Shown piece after piece: positions 24,279-28,799 of a stretch of DNA of 28,799 bases. Source of the DNA: a virus. How positions within the stretch are numbered: position 1 is the first letter of the stretch; every line of letters starts with the position of its first letter. The position numbers and the translations under genes are program-made. The stretch spans positions 1 through 28,799 of IMG/VR virus record IMGVR_UViG_3300006737_000129. One strand, 5' to 3'. The notes under the pieces were generated by a model that saw only the letters and a list, made by a program, of their open reading frames with translations, was not told where the DNA came from and searched no databases.

Positions 24279-25775
24279 TTACTTCATCAACATGAAGTTG
24301 TTCGCGCCTTGTACAATTAAGCAACGCTCAGATAAGAAGTGCATTTGCATCGCGTCAAGCGCAGATGTAGCAGCACCTACTGAACCAGTTACCCAAGTCT
24401 TCATACGACGGTCATCAGTTTGAGAAGCTCTGTAACGTACGTGTAGGAACGGACGCTTTAAGTTCTTACCTAACTGCTGATCGTATACAGTTGATGTACC
24501 AGCTGGAATAATAACTCCACGGATAGCATTTGCAGCGTTAGCAGCGTTAATACCTCCACGAGTAGACTTATCGTTTAAGTAACGGAAGTCAGACTTGTAG
24601 AAGTCGTAAGAACCTCTGCGGAAACCAGAGAAGCCAAGGTTTAGAGCCATGTCTTCATCATTTTCAAACACTCCGTAAGAAGTACCGCCAGCACCGTATG
24701 AGTTCATTGAAGCAAGCATATCGTCTATAGCTAAAGATGTAGCACGGTTAACGAATAGCATGTTTTCTTCAATACCACCTTGAGAGTCAAACTCAGCAAG
24801 AATAGCGTCAAACTCAGCTAGATCAGTAGCAGCGTTTACTCCAGTAATACCTGAAGTTAAGTTACCGCGATCTTCGATAGCAGCAAATAAACCTTCAGAT
24901 CCTACAGTAGTATCAGTTCCAGTTCCAAGATTTTGGTCTACTTCTGTACCAGTCTGACCTTTTTCAGCCTCAAGCATCGCCATCTCTAAGTAGTCGTTGA
25001 AACGAGCACGAGTGTCTGCTTCAGCTTTTAAGTACCATAAGAAACCTGATTGTCCGTCTTCAGCAGCTACTTCAACCCAACCAATACGAGATGCATCAGA
25101 ACCTGATACTTCGTAGTAGTCTTTCATAATGATAGGCTTGTTAGTAAATGTCTTGAACGAAGGCTCGTTAGCGTCTCTTGCATCAACTAGAGCATCGCCT
25201 CCTTTGTTGTAACCAACTCCTTTAGAGAACTCGCTACCGTAAACTAGGATTGTAGCACCTAGCGCAGCAGTAGAAGAGTAACCTAAGTTAGCAGCGCTGT
25301 AAGGAGACACTGTGAGTAAGTCAGCATCTGTACCATCAATTGATTTAACTAAACACTTGTGTACTCCATTAGCACTTGCAATAATTACAGTATCATTAAC
25401 TCTAATACCGTGGTTTATCACTGCCGGAGAAGCTCCGCCAGAAATACCATTGCCAGTGTCTGAGTTATTACCGTCAATATCAGATTGAATCTGAATAGTA
25501 GTGCTTGATTTAACTTCACCTTTGTATGAAAGGTGTAGACGACCTTGCTCAGACCAAATAACTTGGTCAGCTGTCATCGCCTCTTCAGCTCCAACTTGCG
25601 AAAGGAAACCTGAAATTGTTCTTGGTCCGAACACTTCTGCTTCTTTCTCCATTAGATCTGGAACGTATTGTTGACCCCAACCTGCAGAGGTTGATAGGTC
25701 TAAGTAATTTGTAGATAACGCCTGCTGAATTGGAGCAGGTACGCTATTCAAATTATCTCCTGGTGTTAATGCCAT
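24279..25775 (-). CDS. Major capsid protein, 498 residues
   Basis: The block PDLMEKEAEVFGPRTISGFL and the following MTADQVIWSEQGRLHLSY (about residues 40-85) are the signature I associate with HK97-fold major capsid proteins of crAss-like and marine flavobacterial phages, and the length of 498 fits. Further support is position: portal, then scaffold-like protein, then this gene. The C-terminal part (about 300-498) holds the mixed alpha/beta text expected of the A domain. The leader is TAAAAATTAAGAAAAA before ATG, with no Shine-Dalgarno sequence. A strong hairpin follows the stop. Its G+C (29 of 60 in the line I counted) is higher than that of the giant gene, and it uses CGT for several arginines where the giant mostly uses AGA, which fits strong translational selection on the most abundant protein. 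Confidence 0.95.
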   Translation of the reverse strand: MALTPGDNLNSVPAPIQQALSTNYLDLSTSAGWGQQYVPDLMEKEAEVFGPRTISGFLSQVGAEEAMTADQVIWSEQGRLHLSYKGEVKSSTTIQIQSDIDGNNSDTGNGISGGASPAVINHGIRVNDTVIIASANGVHKCLVKSIDGTDADLLTVSPYSAANLGYSSTAALGATILVYGSEFSKGVGYNKGGDALVDARDANEPSFKTFTNKPIIMKDYYEVSGSDASRIGWVEVAAEDGQSGFLWYLKAEADTRARFNDYLEMAMLEAEKGQTGTEVDQNLGTGTDTTVGSEGLFAAIEDRGNLTSGITGVNAATDLAEFDAILAEFDSQGGIEENMLFVNRATSLAIDDMLASMNSYGAGGTSYGVFENDEDMALNLGFSGFRRGSYDFYKSDFRYLNDKSTRGGINAANAANAIRGVIIPAGTSTVYDQQLGKNLKRPFLHVRYRASQTDDRRMKTWVTGSVGAATSALDAMQMHFLSERCLIVQGANNFMLMK

Positions 25776-25788
25776 TTTTTCTTAATTT

Positions 25789-26934
25789 TTATTTTTTACT
25801 TTTCATTTTAAATTTAAAAGAGGCTGAGTCATCACCTAGTATTTTAACTTTATATCCGTCTTCACCACCGACAAACTCTTGTCTAGAACTAGTGTCAACG
25901 TTTTTAGATTTTGCAAATGTTTCTTTTAAAGCATCTGCTTTACCTTGCTCGTAAAAATGTTTAGCGACTGCATCCGCATTCATAGCTGTGAATAAGCTTT
26001 TGTGGTAACCTTTAGCATCGCCTAAAGTATTATCTTCATCAAGAAACTTTCCGATAAAGTTATTAATATCACTTTGGCTGTTTTTAATTTGCTCGGCGTC
26101 TTTAACTGAATACCTATAATTTTTGTCACCGACGTTGTATTCAAAACCTTTGAACTTATCGTTAAACACTTTATTGGTCTTCTTATTAAAAACTAACTTT
26201 TGCCTTTCACTAGTTTTCTGCGTCTGTTCAGACTCTTTATTATATCTATTAAAGAAGTCAATAGCTTTCTGCTGCTCATTAGTGAGCTTGCTTCCAGCTT
26301 TAATTTCTTCATAGTACTTAGACTTTTGCCCGTCTAAATAGGCTTTAGCCTCGGCAACTTGCTCTTTTCGGGCTAATTTTCTTCTCTTTATATCTCGCTC
26401 ATCATCTATTGATTCGTCATAGGCAAATTGATCTTCCATCAAAAAGTCTACTTCTTCAGAAGATAGATGAGGTTTAGTTTCTTTGTAGTATTCACGTAAA
26501 GCGTCTTGATCGTCTATGTCTTCAATATTTCTATTTAGTCGTACATAGTCTTCAAGGTCTCCGCCTGTCTCGTCCATAAAGTTAATAAGCTTTTGTACGT
26601 TATCAGGAAGTGGACCACCTGTAGCTTCAGCTTCATCTATAGCATCAGATATTTCTTCTTTTAAATCTTCAACTTCTTGTTCAGAAACTTCTTCTAGTAC
26701 TGGTTCTTCTTGTTGTACTTCTTCAATAACTTCTTCTGTGGTTTCTTCTACAGTTTCAGCATTTTGATTTGATAAATCTACTTTAATAACGTCAGGATCT
26801 TCTGCGCTATTGAATTTAGTTAAATCAATCTCTGGTTGCTCTTCTACAACCTCTTCAACTTCCTCAGCTTGAGGTGCCTCTTGTTCTACCTCTTCGATTA
26901 CTTCTTCGAGGTCTGTTTGTTTATTTTCTTCCAT
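25789..26934 (-). CDS. Scaffolding-type protein, 381 residues
   Basis: The N-terminal 110 residues are extremely acidic and low complexity (runs of Glu, Val and Gln such as EEVIEEVEQEA). The middle is helical and rich in charged pairs, and the C-terminus is basic, ending KFKMKSKK. Acidic and helical with a basic C-terminal tail, directly between portal and capsid genes: this is the usual profile of a phage scaffolding protein, which guides capsid assembly and binds the coat protein through its basic tail. I see no serine-protease motif, so if the head is processed the protease is elsewhere. Gaps are 13 bases to the capsid gene and 17 bases from the portal gene. The name rests on composition and position, since scaffolds diverge too fast for motif evidence. 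Confidence 0.78.
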   Translation of the reverse strand: MEENKQTDLEEVIEEVEQEAPQAEEVEEVVEEQPEIDLTKFNSAEDPDVIKVDLSNQNAETVEETTEEVIEEVQQEEPVLEEVSEQEVEDLKEEISDAIDEAEATGGPLPDNVQKLINFMDETGGDLEDYVRLNRNIEDIDDQDALREYYKETKPHLSSEEVDFLMEDQFAYDESIDDERDIKRRKLARKEQVAEAKAYLDGQKSKYYEEIKAGSKLTNEQQKAIDFFNRYNKESEQTQKTSERQKLVFNKKTNKVFNDKFKGFEYNVGDKNYRYSVKDAEQIKNSQSDINNFIGKFLDEDNTLGDAKGYHKSLFTAMNADAVAKHFYEQGKADALKETFAKSKNVDTSSRQEFVGGEDGYKVKILGDDSASFKFKMKSKK

Positions 26935-26951
26935 AATAAAATATTATATAA

Positions 26952-28799
26952 TTAATTTCCAACTTGTGGGTTGAACTTATCTAAACCCAATCCGCCTCCA
27001 AGTATATCATTACCTGAAGACTCAAACTTTTTAATTTTTTCTCTTTTATCTTTTCTGTCTTCACCAACTTTTTGCATACGCTCACTTCTCATGCCATCTT
27101 GTTGCCTTAATTTTTGGTTAAGTTCAAACTCAAACTCCATTAACTCTTTCTTTAATTTAACCTCTTCTCTAAGCTGATTTAATCTACCTTGGCCACGCAT
27201 CTGTTCTAGTTGCATGTCCGCTTGAGTTTTTGCCTGATTTTTTTGTATCTCAGTTTGAGCAATGGCTTGTTGAGCTTGCGCATTTGCTTGTGCTTGCGCC
27301 TGTGCGTTTTGTTGTTGGATTTGTTGATCTCTTTCTTGTTTTCTTTTTCGCTTTATCTTTAACAGTTGATTAGCTAGCTTAATGTTCCTAACTTCTCTAA
27401 TATCTATTGCATCATCTAAATCTATTAACTGTTGAGTTAACGCTGTTTGTATATTGTTTTCTAATTGCTGCTTTTCTTGCTCGTCAGGCTCTAGTTCTAG
27501 GAATATACCAAAATCATATAAGTATAGATCAGACATTTCTTTTAATGTAGCTACGTTGTGAGAGCCTATAGCTTGTATAAAAGCATCTTTAGTCGGAGAG
27601 TATTCTAGTATGTCAGATATACGTAGTGACAAAGACTCTGCAACTTCTGAAGTTAAATACATAGAACCTAATAGAATATGCCTTGTAGCTACGTTTGAGT
27701 TAGCAGCCGCTAGCTTTTGTACACCTACTAATGACTTAGGATCTGGCAAACTAGCATCTCTAGCTTCGTTTAAACCAGTTACATCTCTAATCATTTGCAA
27801 GTAATAGTTGTAATTACCTATTAAAGCCTGTAACTTTCCGCCTGCTCCTTGGCCATTAGATATTTGTTGGATAGGCACTTTGCCAGGGTTTTGATCACCA
27901 TCAGCAGTAAAGCTTCTACCAATAACACTACCAGTTTGGAAGAACATGTTTAGAGCTTCTTGTGGGTTATAATTAGTACCGTTACCTAAATCTATTTCAG
28001 CAAGTCCGTCTGCATCAAGGTATACTCCATCTGGAACCATGCGCGACATCACTTGCTGTAGTTTTAAATGAGTAAGTTGTATCATATCTGCAAAGCCAGT
28101 TATTCTGCTTACTAACGATTCAACTCTACCTTCATACATACGCGGAGCCACTAAAGAGTAGTTCATTTTAACTTTGTTAAAGTCAGACTTGCTTCGCATC
28201 ATATTCTTTGACTTACCCCACTTGAGTAACTTATCTGTACCAAGAACTATAGCGCCATCAAAAACGCACTCAACAGATCTAGATAATCTACTGTAACCTC
28301 TTTCTTCATTATCAGGAGCTTTAAACGCATCTGATTTTTCAATAGCCTTCATGCCTCCGGTTCCAGTCTGCTTAACTTTGTAAACATCGTTCATATAAGT
28401 CTTATAATTAAAATATAAAACTTGAACTTTGTTCTTGTCAACTTCACTTATTCTTCTACCTCTTAAATATCTTTTTGAAGAGCTGTCGTATATTTCTTTT
28501 AAATCAAGCTCTGTTAAGTTTGGAAACTCTCTAGCTAGCTCATTAATTGGTATTGTTTTAACTTCACCGATGTAGTATATATCATCAAAGTGAGGTGACT
28601 CAGTGTAAGAATAAACAACATTAACTGGATCTACGTAATCAATAGTTACACCTTCGCTATAATTAAAATTAGTTTTAACACAAGCAATACCTAAAACAGT
28701 TAGGTCGTATATTAATCTTCTTCTTGTTAAATCGTATTTATTACCTTCTAGTAAAACGTTAATGGCTTGCTCTTCTGCCATTTCAACAGCTTGCTTATA
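26952..28799 (-). CDS. Portal protein, 5' end outside window
   Basis: The frame is open to the right edge: the six codons before the first in-window ATG (28781) read YKQAVE with no stop, so the true start lies outside. The signature is at about residues 330-365 counted from that ATG: RDVTGLNEARDASLPDPKSL followed by VGVQKLAAANSNVATRHI, which I recall as the most conserved part of portal proteins in crAss-like phages. Portals form a dodecameric ring at one capsid vertex through which DNA is packaged and ejected. The C-terminal 130 residues are Gln/Ala-rich (AQAQANAQAQQ near 490) and then charged helix, ending in a Gly-rich tail (LGGGLGLDKFNPQVGN). Such helical C-termini form the portal barrel. 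The scaffold-like and capsid genes follow directly, as in a standard head module. Confidence 0.93.
   Translation of the reverse strand, partial: YKQAVEMAEEQAINVLLEGNKYDLTRRRLIYDLTVLGIACVKTNFNYSEGVTIDYVDPVNVVYSYTESPHFDDIYYIGEVKTIPINELAREFPNLTELDLKEIYDSSSKRYLRGRRISEVDKNKVQVLYFNYKTYMNDVYKVKQTGTGGMKAIEKSDAFKAPDNEERGYSRLSRSVECVFDGAIVLGTDKLLKWGKSKNMMRSKSDFNKVKMNYSLVAPRMYEGRVESLVSRITGFADMIQLTHLKLQQVMSRMVPDGVYLDADGLAEIDLGNGTNYNPQEALNMFFQTGSVIGRSFTADGDQNPGKVPIQQISNGQGAGGKLQALIGNYNYYLQMIRDVTGLNEARDASLPDPKSLVGVQKLAAANSNVATRHILLGSMYLTSEVAESLSLRISDILEYSPTKDAFIQAIGSHNVATLKEMSDLYLYDFGIFLELEPDEQEKQQLENNIQTALTQQLIDLDDAIDIREVRNIKLANQLLKIKRKRKQERDQQIQQQNAQAQAQANAQAQQAIAQTEIQKNQAKTQADMQLEQMRGQGRLNQLREEVKLKKELMEFEFELNQKLRQQDGMRSERMQKVGEDRKDKREKIKKFESSGNDILGGGLGLDKFNPQVGN

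Noticed and set aside
26640-26930. Simple-sequence repeat in the scaffold gene
   Set aside because: The repetitive DNA simply encodes the Glu/Val-rich acidic N-terminus and shows no regular repeat unit.

Overview
The window looks like the late (virion) region of a tailed dsDNA phage, most likely a marine phage infecting a member of the Bacteroidota and related to the crAss-like (Crassvirales-type) short-tailed phages. Four things point this way. The portal and major capsid proteins carry sequence signatures I recall from crAss-like and marine flavobacterial phages. The first long tail gene begins with the 'GKMNRDIDERL' type N-terminus of their tail nozzle/muzzle proteins. The start codons are preceded by A/T-rich leaders with no Shine-Dalgarno sequence, as is usual in Bacteroidota. 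The C-terminal Cys/His motifs of the giant protein resemble a small zinc-binding family common in Bacteroidota. This assignment comes from reading and memory, not from a database search.

All twelve genes lie on the minus strand, so they are read from the right end of the window to the left. In transcription order they are: portal (5' end outside the window), acidic scaffold-like protein, major capsid protein, a UUCG hairpin, a conserved 276-residue protein, a second UUCG hairpin, two head-to-tail connector/ring-type proteins, a 2048-residue nozzle/muzzle-type protein, a roughly 784-residue beta-rich tail protein, a 122-residue protein, a 276-residue Gln/Ala-rich internal protein, a 356-residue protein with an EF-hand, a 3306-residue multidomain giant, and an exported protein that runs off the left end. 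Genes are packed tightly: several overlap as TAATG or by 8 to 19 bases, and no gap exceeds about 70 bases.

Functionally, the right third (about 21,650-28,799) builds the head and neck. The middle (about 12,780-21,650) builds the tail nozzle and attached structures. The left part (about 917-12,730) is a coupled cassette that looks like internal or ejected proteins. The 3306-residue protein holds an N-terminal 30-residue duplication, hydrophobic segments, an HExxH zinc-protease motif, a complete set of HAD-phosphatase motifs, a membrane-like C-terminal region and two zinc-binding motifs of identical spacing. That composition is typical of large 'polyvalent' phage proteins delivered into the host with the DNA. 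The last gene encodes a secreted or outer-membrane-type protein with a signal peptide. Its G+C is clearly higher than that of the neighbouring giant gene, a property it shares with the capsid gene.

I see no tRNA, insertion sequence, CRISPR array, attachment site or origin. The plus strand holds only antisense shadow frames.
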